DNA of 64,000 nt from an uncultured Bacteroidales bacterium. GTDB lineage: Bacteria; Bacteroidota; Bacteroidia; Bacteroidales; Muribaculaceae. This document shows positions 34,040-42,879 of the stretch, piece after piece. The position numbers were made by a program, and so were the translations under genes. Each line of letters starts with the position of its first letter. Position 1 is the stretch's first letter. The stretch covers positions 35,318-99,317 of the forward strand of contig CACZAC010000023.1 of assembly GCA_902779125.1 (NCBI GenBank). Reading direction: 5' to 3'. Below the pieces are notes generated by a model. The model ran no database searches, was not told the origin of the DNA, and saw only the letters and a program-made list of their open reading frames with translations.

Positions 34040-35020
34040 ATGGAACTCAAACTGGAACTCATCAAGCGCCTGATTGCAAAATGGGCTGACCGCGATAACC
34101 GCTGGCTGTCAATGCCTTGCACCCTAGCCGCGCTATTCGTGCTGCTGGTGATGGTCAAGAGTTGCCAGGGCATTGCCTATAACTTCACCAACGAATGCAA
34201 AATCTACAAACTGGGCTATACCATCGATGAGGCCCGAACCCTCGTTGCCACCCTCAGCGAAGCTCAGGAGGACACATTGATAGCCCATCAGGAACACGAC
34301 ACCATTGCCATCCCCATGCTGGGCATGCGCTACTTTATCGCCGACAACTTCAGCCGTTACCTTGCCTTCCACAAGAAGAACTCGACAAGCGCTCCGCTCG
34401 ATGTCATCGTCGCCCTGGTCAACGTGGGATACGACCGCGACAGGGGATCCAGTGCGGTGCCCTGCGACACCAGCAAGGGCCAACTGATGCTGGTCAATGG
34501 CCGACATTACCTGGACGAGAACTACAAGCCCGAGAATCTGGCGACGTTCAGCATGGACTACTGCTATGAGAATCAGCGGGCGCAAAGCGTCGTCGTTGAT
34601 GCATTCATGGTGATGCAGCAGGCTTGTAAGGAACAGACAGATGCCCAACTGATGGTCAACTCGGCATACCGATCCTATCAAGACCAGATAGGAACTTACA
34701 AGCGCAACCCAAAAGGATATGCTGCCCGAGCAGGAAGCAGCGAGCACCAGACGGGATACGCCATCGACGTCACATCACGGCAGCACCCCATGAGATGGCC
34801 TTTCGATACATCTGTCGAGGGCGTGTGGATGCGGGAGCATTGCCATGATTACGGTTTCATCCTGCGCTACCCCAAGAAGCAGTCACAAATCTTCGGCTTC
34901 GCCTACGAGCCGTGGCACCTGCGCTACGTGGGCAAGGATGTGGCAAAACGCATCCATGACGAGGACATCACCTTCGACGAGTATTACGCCTACTACATCG
35001 AAGGACCGACCCCACGCTAA
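34040..35020 (+). CDS. M15 family D-alanyl-D-alanine carboxypeptidase (VanY/DdcA-like)
   Basis: A 326-residue protein with one N-terminal membrane anchor (about residues 24-45). The catalytic domain lies in the last ~170 residues: SAYRSYQDQIGTY, SSEHQTGYAIDVTS with zinc His and Asp, and EPWHLRYVGKDVAKRI with the third ligand His and a catalytic Glu. It would trim the terminal D-Ala from peptidoglycan stems. About 150 residues between anchor and peptidase domain have no recognised motif. The stop codon lies within a 30-bp repeat that recurs at 35117. Confidence 0.9.
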   Translation: MELKLELIKRLIAKWADRDNRWLSMPCTLAALFVLLVMVKSCQGIAYNFTNECKIYKLGYTIDEARTLVATLSEAQEDTLIAHQEHDTIAIPMLGMRYFIADNFSRYLAFHKKNSTSAPLDVIVALVNVGYDRDRGSSAVPCDTSKGQLMLVNGRHYLDENYKPENLATFSMDYCYENQRAQSVVVDAFMVMQQACKEQTDAQLMVNSAYRSYQDQIGTYKRNPKGYAARAGSSEHQTGYAIDVTSRQHPMRWPFDTSVEGVWMREHCHDYGFILRYPKKQSQIFGFAYEPWHLRYVGKDVAKRIHDEDITFDEYYAYYIEGPTPR

Positions 35021-35146
35021 GGCGCAAAGCCGCTAAGTTTTTCAGACAACAAAGACAACTAATTATTCGGCATCCACATTGTAGGGCCTCGCCTTGGCGT
35101 GGCCGCATCGTACAGCCCCCACGCTAAGGCGCAAAGTCGCTAAGTT
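35010..35146. repeat. Two copies of a 30-bp repeat after the VanY-like gene
   Basis: A 30-bp word (containing ACGCTAAGGCGCAAAG and CGCTAAGTT) occurs at 35010-35039 and 35117-35146 with one mismatch. The first copy overlaps the end of the coding region. Confidence 0.75.
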
Positions 35147-35192
35147 AACGTGAACTCAATAAAAATAAAGTTCTAATAATCAATTAGATATA

Positions 35193-35217
35193 TAGAGACG
35201 CAAATTTTGCGTCTCTA
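35193..35217. repeat. Palindrome between convergent genes (likely terminator)
   Basis: A 12-bp arm TAGAGACGCAAA and its exact complement with a 1-nt centre. Similar GAGACGCAAA palindromes are frequent between Bacteroidetes genes. Confidence 0.65.
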
Positions 35218-35254
35218 CACTGACAATCAAGACTTTATCTTTACAGAATTCACG

Positions 35255-36292
35255 CTAGGATATGTTTAGAGAATAACCGGATTGGCTGGCGGTAATTGAA
35301 AAATTGCCACACAAGCCGTGGAGACTGCCCATGGCGGCGGTGACCATGCCCATGGTCATGCGCAGGTTAACTTCCACACAAGGATTCAAGGCGATTTTGC
35401 CGTTTTCATCCCAATAGAACATCATATCGATGCCCACGGGTCCATCATAATGCGGTGCGATAAGTTCATCTATGGCCATAAGCACCTGACCTATCACCAC
35501 GTCGAGTTCGGGATACATGCCCAGCAGCATCTCGTGCAGTTCTTCCATCGGGGCTACCCTACCCGTCCCGAACTGACTGTGGAAGTCGCTGTCAAAGACC
35601 GAATAGCCCATCAGCATCACATGACCGTCACGGCAAGCACACTCGATGGCGAAATCCTGCACCCTGTCCAGCCCCACCTCGCACAACAATGAGCCTTGCC
35701 GCTTTATCGCGCCCTCAATCCAGCGCGGCACATGGTTGTCGCCCGTCGGGTCAATGACACGGTAGATGCCCTTGCCGCTGCCTGACCACGGCATCTTGAG
35801 GTAACAACCCGGATGGGACGATGCAAAAGCCATCACATCGTCGTAGTTATCCAGTTCCACGGGACAGGGCGAGAACGCCTCGCCCAAGGCATGATGTATG
35901 GCAATGCTCGTGCGGCGATGCGACAAGCGACGAATCCCGTCCAACTGCTCGTCGCTGGGCAGAAAATCGGGAGAGACACCCACCTGCAGCAACTGGTGGC
36001 GCAACGTGGCGTCCCAGCCCCACGGATGGATGCGGCAGGGACCTAATTCAGCAATTTTGCTGACTGGGACAGGCGTTATCTTCAGGTGATGGTCTTGAAG
36101 CCAATGGCGGTCCTCGTCAATCGGCGCATCGTCAGGGACGGCAATATAGGACCCTGCAGGCGCCACCCACGCGGGCAGCAACCGCAGGTCATGACGGAAC
36201 TGGCGTGCAAACGGTGGCGCGGTATAGTTGTGCGCCCCGTGCGCCAATGCCAGGTCATGCTCCGGATTGAAAAGATAGACGTTGACCATCAA
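35255..36292 (-). CDS. Predicted ATP-grasp protein of unknown substrate
   Basis: A 345-residue protein with the Bacteroidetes-specific opening VNVYLFNPEHDLALA. The middle and C-terminal parts resemble an ATP-grasp fold: YLKMPWSGSGKGIYRV (nucleotide-binding lysine and glycine loop), GPVGIDMMFYWDENGKIALNPCVEVNLRMTMG (metal-binding Glu and Asn). It would ligate an acid to an amine with ATP, but the substrates are not known. An ATG 3 bp in is equally possible. It begins 27 bp after the GH2 stop on the same strand. Confidence 0.75.
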   Translation of the reverse strand: MMVNVYLFNPEHDLALAHGAHNYTAPPFARQFRHDLRLLPAWVAPAGSYIAVPDDAPIDEDRHWLQDHHLKITPVPVSKIAELGPCRIHPWGWDATLRHQLLQVGVSPDFLPSDEQLDGIRRLSHRRTSIAIHHALGEAFSPCPVELDNYDDVMAFASSHPGCYLKMPWSGSGKGIYRVIDPTGDNHVPRWIEGAIKRQGSLLCEVGLDRVQDFAIECACRDGHVMLMGYSVFDSDFHSQFGTGRVAPMEELHEMLLGMYPELDVVIGQVLMAIDELIAPHYDGPVGIDMMFYWDENGKIALNPCVEVNLRMTMGMVTAAMGSLHGLCGNFSITASQSGYSLNIS

Positions 36293-36318
36293 TGCAACAA
36301 CTATGTCGCTCTCAAGTT

Positions 36319-38727
36319 TTACTTGACGGTGATGTTGACGCTGGATTTCATGCCAGTGGCAGAATCCTTGACGGTAAGCGTCATAACACTGGGCTTTTTA
36401 CCTGCCTGACAAACGACTACCAACTGGCCGTGGAAGAGGCTCATCTGCGGCTGGGTGAAGGGCTCCAGCGAAGTGGCATCGCCGTTGCAGGCAGCCTTGT
36501 AGGTGCCCGCTCCAGTTACGCTGAATTCAAGCCTATTGGCGGCATCGGGGCACAGGGTGCCGTTCTTGTCCACGAGGCTCACGGTGATATAGGCAAGATC
36601 GTTGCCGTCGGCGGCTATGGTCTTGCGTTCAGGCTCCAGCACGAGGCGTTTGGGTTTGCCTGCAGTGCGGACAATCTGCTGCCCTGCCTTGTTGCCGTTT
36701 TCGTCATAGACAACAACTTTTAACTCACCAGGCTGATAGATGACGTTGCGCCAACGCAAGCGGTAACGGTCCAGACGGGTGGTATCGTTCTTGGTAATGC
36801 GGCCCTGACTCTTGCCGTTGACAAAGAGTTCGGCGCTGGGATAGTCGGTATAGCAATAGACGGGCGTCACCTTGCCCTTGCGGTCGGGCCACGTCCAGTG
36901 AGGCAACAGGTGGATGGTGTGCTCATTCTTGTTCCAGTGGCTGCGATACAGGTAATAGCGGTCCTTAGGAAGGCCTGCCAGGTCGCAGATGCCGAAGTAG
37001 CTGCTCCGTGAGGGCCAATATTCATCGTAGGGCGTCGGTTCACCCAGATAGTCGTAACCCGTCCATACGAACTCGCCCACTGTCCAGTCACGGTCCTCCT
37101 GCATCTTCCAATCATCGTCGGGCAGGTTGCTCCACCAGCAGTATTCCACATCATAACCCGAGCACTGGCCGTCGGGCCAAGCCTTGTTGGTGGCGACAGT
37201 ATCAGGGAAATAGTAGTGGCCGCGTGTGCTCACGGTCGATGCGGTCTCGCTGCCCAGGATAAAGCCCTGAGGCAAGCGCTCAAACAACTCATCATACCTG
37301 TGGAGGCGGTAGTTAAAGCCAGGCACATCAGCCACTTGGGCAAAACCGCACCAAACATCGCCGTCGGGCTGGTCCATACCACAGGTCACCATGCGCGAGG
37401 GGTCATAGTAGTGACACAGGGCGATGAGGTCCTTGTAACGTTTCACGCCCTCGGGTTTCCACTGCTCGGGAATCTCGTTGCCCACACTCCACATGATGAT
37501 GCTGGGATGGTTGCGGTGGTTGAGCACCAGGTTGCGGATGTCCTGCTGCCACCACTCGTCCCAATAGTTGCCGTAGCCGTTGCGCACCTTAGGCTCCTTC
37601 CAGCCGTCGAAACTCTCGGCCATCACCATCATGCCCAGACTGTCGCAGATTTCCATCTGCATCGTCGAGGGCATGTTGTGGCTCGTGCGGATGGCATCGG
37701 CACCCATCGCCTTCATCATTTCGATTTGACGAATCAGCGCCGTCTTGTTGATAGCAGCACCCAGCGGTCCCAAGTCGTGATGCAGGCACACGCCCTTGAT
37801 GCTGCGGCGCACACCATTGAGCTGGAAACCGCCTTCCTTGCTGAAGGATACGGTGCGGATGCCGACTTTGGTGCTCTGGCGATCAAGTTCCTGTCCATTG
37901 CGCAACAAAACAGCCGTCAAGCGATAGAGCCGAGGTGACTCGGGCGACCACAAGGCAGGATTGTTCACGGTCATCAGCGTAGCAAAATGCCCCAAGCCAT
38001 CAGCAGGTGTGCGCTTATTGGCCACCTGGCGACCAGCGGCATCAACAAGCGTTATATCCAGTTCATATCCCTCAATCCGGTCGGGAATGACATCAAACTT
38101 GTGTTCGACACGCAGGGCTGCCTGACCGCCATCAATGCTCAATGTATGCACATACAAGCCCCACGGGTCCAGGGCATTCTGTTCGCGTGTCATCACGAGT
38201 TTGACAGGGCGGTAGATGCCGCCGCCAGGATACCAGCGGTTGCTCTCCTCCTTGTTCTCAAGGCTCACCTCCAGCGTGTTGGCAGAGCCGTTGGTGTTCA
38301 TATAGGGGGTGACATCGACGATGAAGGCATTGTAGCCGTATGCCCAATGCCCCGCGAGCTTGCCATTGACATAAACATAGGGGTCGGCCATCGCGCCATC
38401 AAATATGAGTTTCGCGCCGCCGAAGCCTTGAGGAACAGTAAACGTGGTCTTATAGTAGCCCTTGCCAATCCAGGGCAGTGCGCCAGAGCGTCCCGACTTC
38501 TCGGTGGCGACGTTCTCGCCATTTTCCTTGATGGCAACGACCTGCAGGTCCCATTTCTTGTCAAACGGGCCGCTGATGGCCCAATCATGAGGCACGGTCA
38601 CCTCTTCCCAATTGACCTTGTCACGCGAGAACTGCCAGCCCTCGTTCAATGTCACCTCGCGGTGGCTCTGTGCAGCCGCTGACACAGCCAGCAACATCGC
38701 TGCCAGAAGAATAAACGTCTTTTTCAT
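36319..38727 (-). CDS. GH2 family beta-galactosidase-like enzyme
   Basis: An 802-residue secreted hydrolase with signal peptide (to AAAQ, residue ~19). A sugar-binding jelly roll (VTVPHDWAISGPF), an immunoglobulin-like domain and a TIM barrel follow. The acid/base Glu is in MWSVGNEIPEQ and the nucleophile is probably the Glu of ILGSETAS. The region after about residue 560 (SYFGICDLAGLPKDRYYLYRSHWN) is DUF4982-like, ending in a beta domain. Activity may be beta-galactosidase or a related exo-enzyme. Follows engB by 46 bp. Confidence 0.9.
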   Translation of the reverse strand: MKKTFILLAAMLLAVSAAAQSHREVTLNEGWQFSRDKVNWEEVTVPHDWAISGPFDKKWDLQVVAIKENGENVATEKSGRSGALPWIGKGYYKTTFTVPQGFGGAKLIFDGAMADPYVYVNGKLAGHWAYGYNAFIVDVTPYMNTNGSANTLEVSLENKEESNRWYPGGGIYRPVKLVMTREQNALDPWGLYVHTLSIDGGQAALRVEHKFDVIPDRIEGYELDITLVDAAGRQVANKRTPADGLGHFATLMTVNNPALWSPESPRLYRLTAVLLRNGQELDRQSTKVGIRTVSFSKEGGFQLNGVRRSIKGVCLHHDLGPLGAAINKTALIRQIEMMKAMGADAIRTSHNMPSTMQMEICDSLGMMVMAESFDGWKEPKVRNGYGNYWDEWWQQDIRNLVLNHRNHPSIIMWSVGNEIPEQWKPEGVKRYKDLIALCHYYDPSRMVTCGMDQPDGDVWCGFAQVADVPGFNYRLHRYDELFERLPQGFILGSETASTVSTRGHYYFPDTVATNKAWPDGQCSGYDVEYCWWSNLPDDDWKMQEDRDWTVGEFVWTGYDYLGEPTPYDEYWPSRSSYFGICDLAGLPKDRYYLYRSHWNKNEHTIHLLPHWTWPDRKGKVTPVYCYTDYPSAELFVNGKSQGRITKNDTTRLDRYRLRWRNVIYQPGELKVVVYDENGNKAGQQIVRTAGKPKRLVLEPERKTIAADGNDLAYITVSLVDKNGTLCPDAANRLEFSVTGAGTYKAACNGDATSLEPFTQPQMSLFHGQLVVVCQAGKKPSVMTLTVKDSATGMKSSVNITVK

Positions 38728-38773
38728 TATTTTATAATTGCTGTCAATGCTATAGTTGCTATAGTCACTGTAA

Positions 38774-39382
38774 TTATTGGTTGGATTTCAGTTGCTTGTT
38801 GATGCTGTCGATGTAGCCGAGCAGCTCGTCACGGCCACGGGCGTCCTCGCTCGAGGTCATGAAGACGGGAGGCAGTTCCTCCCAGGTCTTGCGCAGCACC
38901 TTCTTGTACTCCTCGACGGCTGCGGGTCCGGCAACCTTGCCCAGCTTGTCCATCTTGGTAAACACGATGGAGAACGGCACGCCGTGTTCGCCCAGCCACT
39001 CCATGAACTCGAGGTCTATCTTCTGCGGCTTGATGCGGCTGTCCACAAGCACAAACAGGTTGGTCATATGCTCGCGTCCCAGCACATATCCCTGAATCAT
39101 GTTCCAGAGTTTGTCACGGTCCTCCTTGCTGCGCTTGGCATAGCCATAGCCGGGCAAATCGACGATATACCACTCACCATTAATCAGGAAATGGTTGATG
39201 AGCATGGTCTTGCCTGGTGTGGCGCTCGTCTTGGCGAGGGCTTTGCGGCCCGTGAGCATATTGATGAGCGACGACTTGCCCACGTTGCTGCGGCCGATAA
39301 AGGCATACTCGGGCTGCGTGGTGTCGGGGCACTTGCGGTAGTCACTGTTGCTAATCTTGAATTCGGCAGATTTGATGTTCAT
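38774..39382 (-). CDS. engB: Ribosome biogenesis GTPase EngB (YihA/YsxC)
   Basis: A 202-residue TRAFAC GTPase needed for 50S subunit assembly. G1 is GRSNVGKSS at residues 30-38, G2 in TSATPGKT, G3 [10 protein letters not shown]4 FTKMDKL, G5 MTSSEDARG. Length is normal. It starts 21 bp after the TIGR04076 gene and is likely cotranscribed with it. Confidence 0.96.
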   Translation of the reverse strand: MNIKSAEFKISNSDYRKCPDTTQPEYAFIGRSNVGKSSLINMLTGRKALAKTSATPGKTMLINHFLINGEWYIVDLPGYGYAKRSKEDRDKLWNMIQGYVLGREHMTNLFVLVDSRIKPQKIDLEFMEWLGEHGVPFSIVFTKMDKLGKVAGPAAVEEYKKVLRKTWEELPPVFMTSSEDARGRDELLGYIDSINKQLKSNQ

Positions 39383-39403
39383 ATTGTTGTAATCGTTAGT
39401 TTA

Positions 39404-39745
39404 TCACATTTCTAGATTATCTAGAGTCTCTAGATAGAACGAGACGGGCCTGAAGCCGTCGTTGCACGAAATCATTGCCGAGTTGGGATTCTGCATCCAC
39501 CCGTCATAGAAATTGCCCTCGCCGCGCGCCAACGCCTCGACAAAGGACCGCATCGACTCCCATGCGCTCTCACACAAGCCCTCGGGACGCTTGCCGTCTA
39601 CCGAAATGAAGGTCTGGCCAACGGTAATGTCACACGCGTGCTCGATGGGGTTTTCAAACTGCTGCATCAAGTCGCGGTACACCGTCTGCCTCATTGCCGT
39701 GATGCGCACCTGACGCAACGGCTGTTTTACGCTTTCCTCGTTCAT
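39404..39745 (-). CDS. TIGR04076 family protein
   Basis: A 113-residue protein starting at the ATG at 39745. The frame is open upstream, but the -7 box lies there. It matches the TIGR04076 pattern: VRITAMRQTVYRDLMQQF, CDITVGQTF, PEGLCESAWESM and SCNDGFRPVSF with conserved Cys residues. Function is unknown. The -7 box ends 4 nt before the ATG, so the transcript is predicted to be leaderless. First gene of a TIGR04076-engB(-GH2-ATP-grasp) run. Confidence 0.85.
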   Translation of the reverse strand: MNEESVKQPLRQVRITAMRQTVYRDLMQQFENPIEHACDITVGQTFISVDGKRPEGLCESAWESMRSFVEALARGEGNFYDGWMQNPNSAMISCNDGFRPVSFYLETLDNLEM

Positions 39746-39749
39746 GAGC

Positions 39750-39758
39750 GCAAAGTTA
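39750..39758 (-). promoter_or_regulatory. -7 box of the TIGR04076-engB unit
   Basis: Minus strand TAACTTTGC, 4 nt before the ATG at 39745; it fixes the start and implies a leaderless mRNA. Confidence 0.7.
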
Positions 39759-39811
39759 CACAATTCCATCCAAAAAAACAAATCAAACCGAATCATTGGC
39801 ATCCGACGAAA

Positions 39812-39923
39812 GCTTTGTTAGGAGCGACTAGGGCATAGGCAGGGGTACAACGAGGCAAACCTCGTTGTACCCCTGCATTAGTGAACATTAGTCCTAGCCC
39901 CATCGGGGCGGCAGTACCCTATC
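39812..39923. repeat. Dispersed palindromic repeat, partial copy, with strong hairpin
   Basis: Shares the words TTAGGAGCGAC, GGGCATAGGCAGGGGT and TAGCCCCATCGGGGC with the copies at 42540 and 45196. At its core a perfect 17-bp stem (39839-39855 with 39860-39876, loop CAAA) could end transcription of the dockerin gene at 39943. Confidence 0.75.
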
Positions 39924-39942
39924 AGCTCTATCGGTTTTATTG

Positions 39943-41913
39943 TCATGGCCAAGGTATTTGGCCGGTAATCACGCCGATGATGTAGTTCACATCGGCAACG
40001 GAGATCTCGTAGTCACAATTGGCATCAACATTCCACCCAGTGTTATCGTTAGACCCGCCATCGGTCACGATAAAATTGATGACGATGTTCGCATCGGCAA
40101 CAGTAACCTCACCATCCCGGTTCACGTCGGGGTTAGGAGTATGGGGAGGAAGAATCATCCGGCCTTGCTTGAACTTGTAATCAATGTAGTCGCCAGGTAT
40201 CTCGAAGCGGACCACCGCCTCACGATAATTCAAGTGCTCGGGCAGTGGCTCGGCGGTTACCGAAGCTTGCACTTCCCAGCCATTCTCTTCGTCGCCCGAC
40301 ACGTCTTCGAGTTCGATATCCAGCCAGTCGGGCAGTTCCTCATCGCCATTCCAAGTCATTATATAGTCATCAGAGCCAAACCATGAGTAGAAGTCTATAC
40401 CCTCAAACGGATAAGTTCCCTCAGGAACCTCAATGGGCTGACTCATGATACCGCCCTCCTCAGGGAAGGTGTACTCGCCATCCTCAAACGAATAGTTGAA
40501 CACAATGAACGGATTCTCGGTCGAGAGGAAAATGGTCAGACCGGTCTTCATGGTACCGATGTTGAAGAAGTTGTTCAGGCCTGCCCAGTAATAATGACCG
40601 GTAAAGTCATATACGGGGTTGCCATCTTCACCGAACACGGTGTCGCCATTCTCGTCATAATGAATGACGTTGATTGGATATTTGATATAGGCCAGTTCAC
40701 CGTATCCCTCATCGTCCATATAATTCCTACTGATGCAAGCCGAGAAGTCCTGAATGCCGGCATTGTCGTTGTAACCGTCAATCACTACCAGGATAGGATA
40801 ATCAATGGTGGGTGTGTATTCAAAGGTCAATGAGGGATCATCCTCATCATGGCTATAAAGGGTAAACTCAACGAAACCAAAATTATTATTAATCGTGTAC
40901 TCGCTAATGATAGCCTCACCAGTAACAATCGGCACACCGAGATACTCACTAAGGAAGGCTGATTCAAAGGTAAAGTAGGGGGGAATATAAGGCAGCCTGT
41001 AAACCTTACAGGTCATTTTGACTCGCTCGCTATTAAGCTTCATCGAGGTGGTGTACATACCGATCTTCTTGAGCAGATAGGGACTGGTCGGCTTTTCAAA
41101 TGCTTGAGCGATACCGTCAATATGAGCGCCATTCTTGCCGAACCACCAACCCGCATCGTTACCAGGCGCCGGCTTAGCACCAGAGTAAGAAATGTACGGA
41201 TAAATACTACCACCAGGGCCATCAACGACCATAGTCTTACTGCTTGCCCAGTAATCGACATCGTCCCTACCGCTGAACATCAAATCACTAGGTATAGAGT
41301 AAACCGCAAACGGAGACACGCCACTAACCACGGGAGGTTCAGATGGATCATTGATAGCCGAAAAGCCAACACCCTTTTGATAAACATACCAATTGCTGTT
41401 CGCATCATCCAAATCTCCTTCAACAACATAGAAAGAAGGAACCACCGACGTCTCGAGGTCATAGGTTACACTCGCTTTCATCACGTCATCCAACTGATAA
41501 CAGTTTCCTTCACCATCATATTTAAAGATGTCCCATGCCGTATGGGTATTCTCGTTGGCACCGACGACATGACCACGATAGGTGTAACTCTTGAAAGGCT
41601 TCATGAAAAGGAAAGGTACGTCATAAGAATAACCGTATTTTCCATCCACAGAGAAAGCATCCACATAGAATGCACCTGCTGGACGATCATACCAATTCCT
41701 CAGTTTCACTTCATCCCTCCTGGGAGCCTTGTTGACAACTGGGGAGCCCGGAGTGTGCATGCTCATCACCTCATGCTTCACCTGAGGCATTGCCACGCGT
41801 TGCAATGGCACAGTACGGTTAACCTTAGCGTCTGAACGTTTTACTGGTGTGGAAGCCGTCGACATCAAGGCGAACATAAGTACCAGAACGCCTAAAAGTA
41901 GATACCTTTTCAT
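39943..41913 (-). CDS. Secreted dockerin-repeat protein, paralogue 1
   Basis: A 656-residue protein starting at the ATG at 41913 with a signal peptide (to about STAS, residue 21). A ~500-residue region of unknown fold is followed by a BACON-like segment (LPDWLDIELED...YREAVVRFEIPGDYIDYKFKQG). Two calcium-binding dockerin type I repeats close the protein: DVNRDGEVTVADANIVINFI and DANCDYEISVADVNYIIGVI. Dockerins bind cohesin modules on scaffoldins or cell surfaces. Two close paralogues follow upstream. No enzyme domain is recognised. Confidence 0.85.
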   Translation of the reverse strand: MKRYLLLGVLVLMFALMSTASTPVKRSDAKVNRTVPLQRVAMPQVKHEVMSMHTPGSPVVNKAPRRDEVKLRNWYDRPAGAFYVDAFSVDGKYGYSYDVPFLFMKPFKSYTYRGHVVGANENTHTAWDIFKYDGEGNCYQLDDVMKASVTYDLETSVVPSFYVVEGDLDDANSNWYVYQKGVGFSAINDPSEPPVVSGVSPFAVYSIPSDLMFSGRDDVDYWASSKTMVVDGPGGSIYPYISYSGAKPAPGNDAGWWFGKNGAHIDGIAQAFEKPTSPYLLKKIGMYTTSMKLNSERVKMTCKVYRLPYIPPYFTFESAFLSEYLGVPIVTGEAIISEYTINNNFGFVEFTLYSHDEDDPSLTFEYTPTIDYPILVVIDGYNDNAGIQDFSACISRNYMDDEGYGELAYIKYPINVIHYDENGDTVFGEDGNPVYDFTGHYYWAGLNNFFNIGTMKTGLTIFLSTENPFIVFNYSFEDGEYTFPEEGGIMSQPIEVPEGTYPFEGIDFYSWFGSDDYIMTWNGDEELPDWLDIELEDVSGDEENGWEVQASVTAEPLPEHLNYREAVVRFEIPGDYIDYKFKQGRMILPPHTPNPDVNRDGEVTVADANIVINFIVTDGGSNDNTGWNVDANCDYEISVADVNYIIGVITGQIPWP

Positions 41914-42015
41914 AATCCATTCCGAATTAATAGAGTTAATAATTATAATAATTAGTATTTGGCATAAAAAGCACAATAAGACTGAGACTTTATAGTCAAT
42001 ACTGGTTTAATGGTT

Positions 42016-42024
42016 GCAAAGTTA
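42016..42024 (-). promoter_or_regulatory. -7 box of dockerin paralogue 1
   Basis: Minus strand TAACTTTGC followed by a ~100-nt leader. The same layout and leader words precede paralogue 2. Confidence 0.7.
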
Positions 42025-42156
42025 AACAATACTATCCAAAAAAACAAACGGAATCAAGAATATATCCCCAATCATGACCAAATTGTCATCTTTAGACCTG
42101 CATCCCCCTCCACTACCCTTCCCACACACAACACCACCAACTTTCTTTCATTAACG

Positions 42157-42458
42157 TGAGTTCGACGAAACTCAACTCATTAACTTGAGGGTGTGTCATA
42201 ATTCAACTGCTAGAACTATAACCGCCCTGCGGGCGGGAAATTAATCAAATTAATTATAAAATTTTTATTAATATGATAATAGTATTTTGTTTAATTTCCC
42301 GAAGTTTGGCAGCACCTTAGCAATTGATGCAAGCATCATTGCCTTCGGTTTGCACAAACTTTCCCGTGCGATAGCACGGTTATATTACCGAGTCGCAATT
42401 ATGACATACCCTCAAGGCGGATGAATTGAATATCAGTACTTTAAAATCGTCGAACTCA
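42157..42458. mobile_element. Nested MITE-like insertion upstream of dockerin paralogue 1
   Basis: Outer inverted repeats GAGTTCGACGA (42158-42168) and TCGTCGAACTC (42447-42457) enclose an inner 233-bp element (42184-42416) with 20-bp terminal inverted repeats CTTGAGGGTNTGTCATAATT. No transposase is encoded. The equivalent spacer before paralogue 2 lacks this block. Confidence 0.7.
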
Positions 42459-42467
42459 GGTTATTTA

Positions 42468-42731
42468 AGCCCGTAGGGCTGTCAGGGTATAGGCAGTAGT
42501 GGAGCGAAGCGGAACTCCTGTAGATGATGACACACACGACATAAAAGCCCCGTTAGGGGCGACACGCTATGCTTCGGCGACACGTCGTGTATCAACGATT
42601 TACTGTCGCCCCGATGGGGCTAAGACTTCAATGCGCACTATTGCAGGGGTTGCACTCGGCTTCGCCTCGCTATACCCCTGCCTATACCCTGCTCGCTCCT
42701 AACGGAGCTTTCACCAGACACGAATCATTTT
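42468..42731. repeat. Long direct repeat, copy A (partner at 45124-45390)
   Basis: About 265 bp nearly identical to 45124-45390. It contains GCCCCGTTAGGGGC, GCCCCGATGGGGC and GCTCC...GGAGC hairpin words. The two copies bracket dockerin paralogue 2. Confidence 0.8.
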
Positions 42732-42788
42732 TTATTAGTGTCCGGTGAAACATCGTAGATGATAGCGGCTAGAAGAACCGATTTCAAT

Positions 42789-42829
42789 GAAAAAAGCAAG
42801 CCAGAACCTCGAAAAGGTTCTGGCTTGCT
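42789..42829 (-). terminator. Rho-independent terminator of dockerin paralogue 2
   Basis: A perfect 15-bp stem (42795-42809 with 42815-42829, loop CGAAA), followed on the minus strand by six Ts. Confidence 0.85.
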
Positions 42830-42879
42830 CTATAGGCTTTTGCGCGTTGTTACAGCTCACCAACAACGCACTGTTAACT

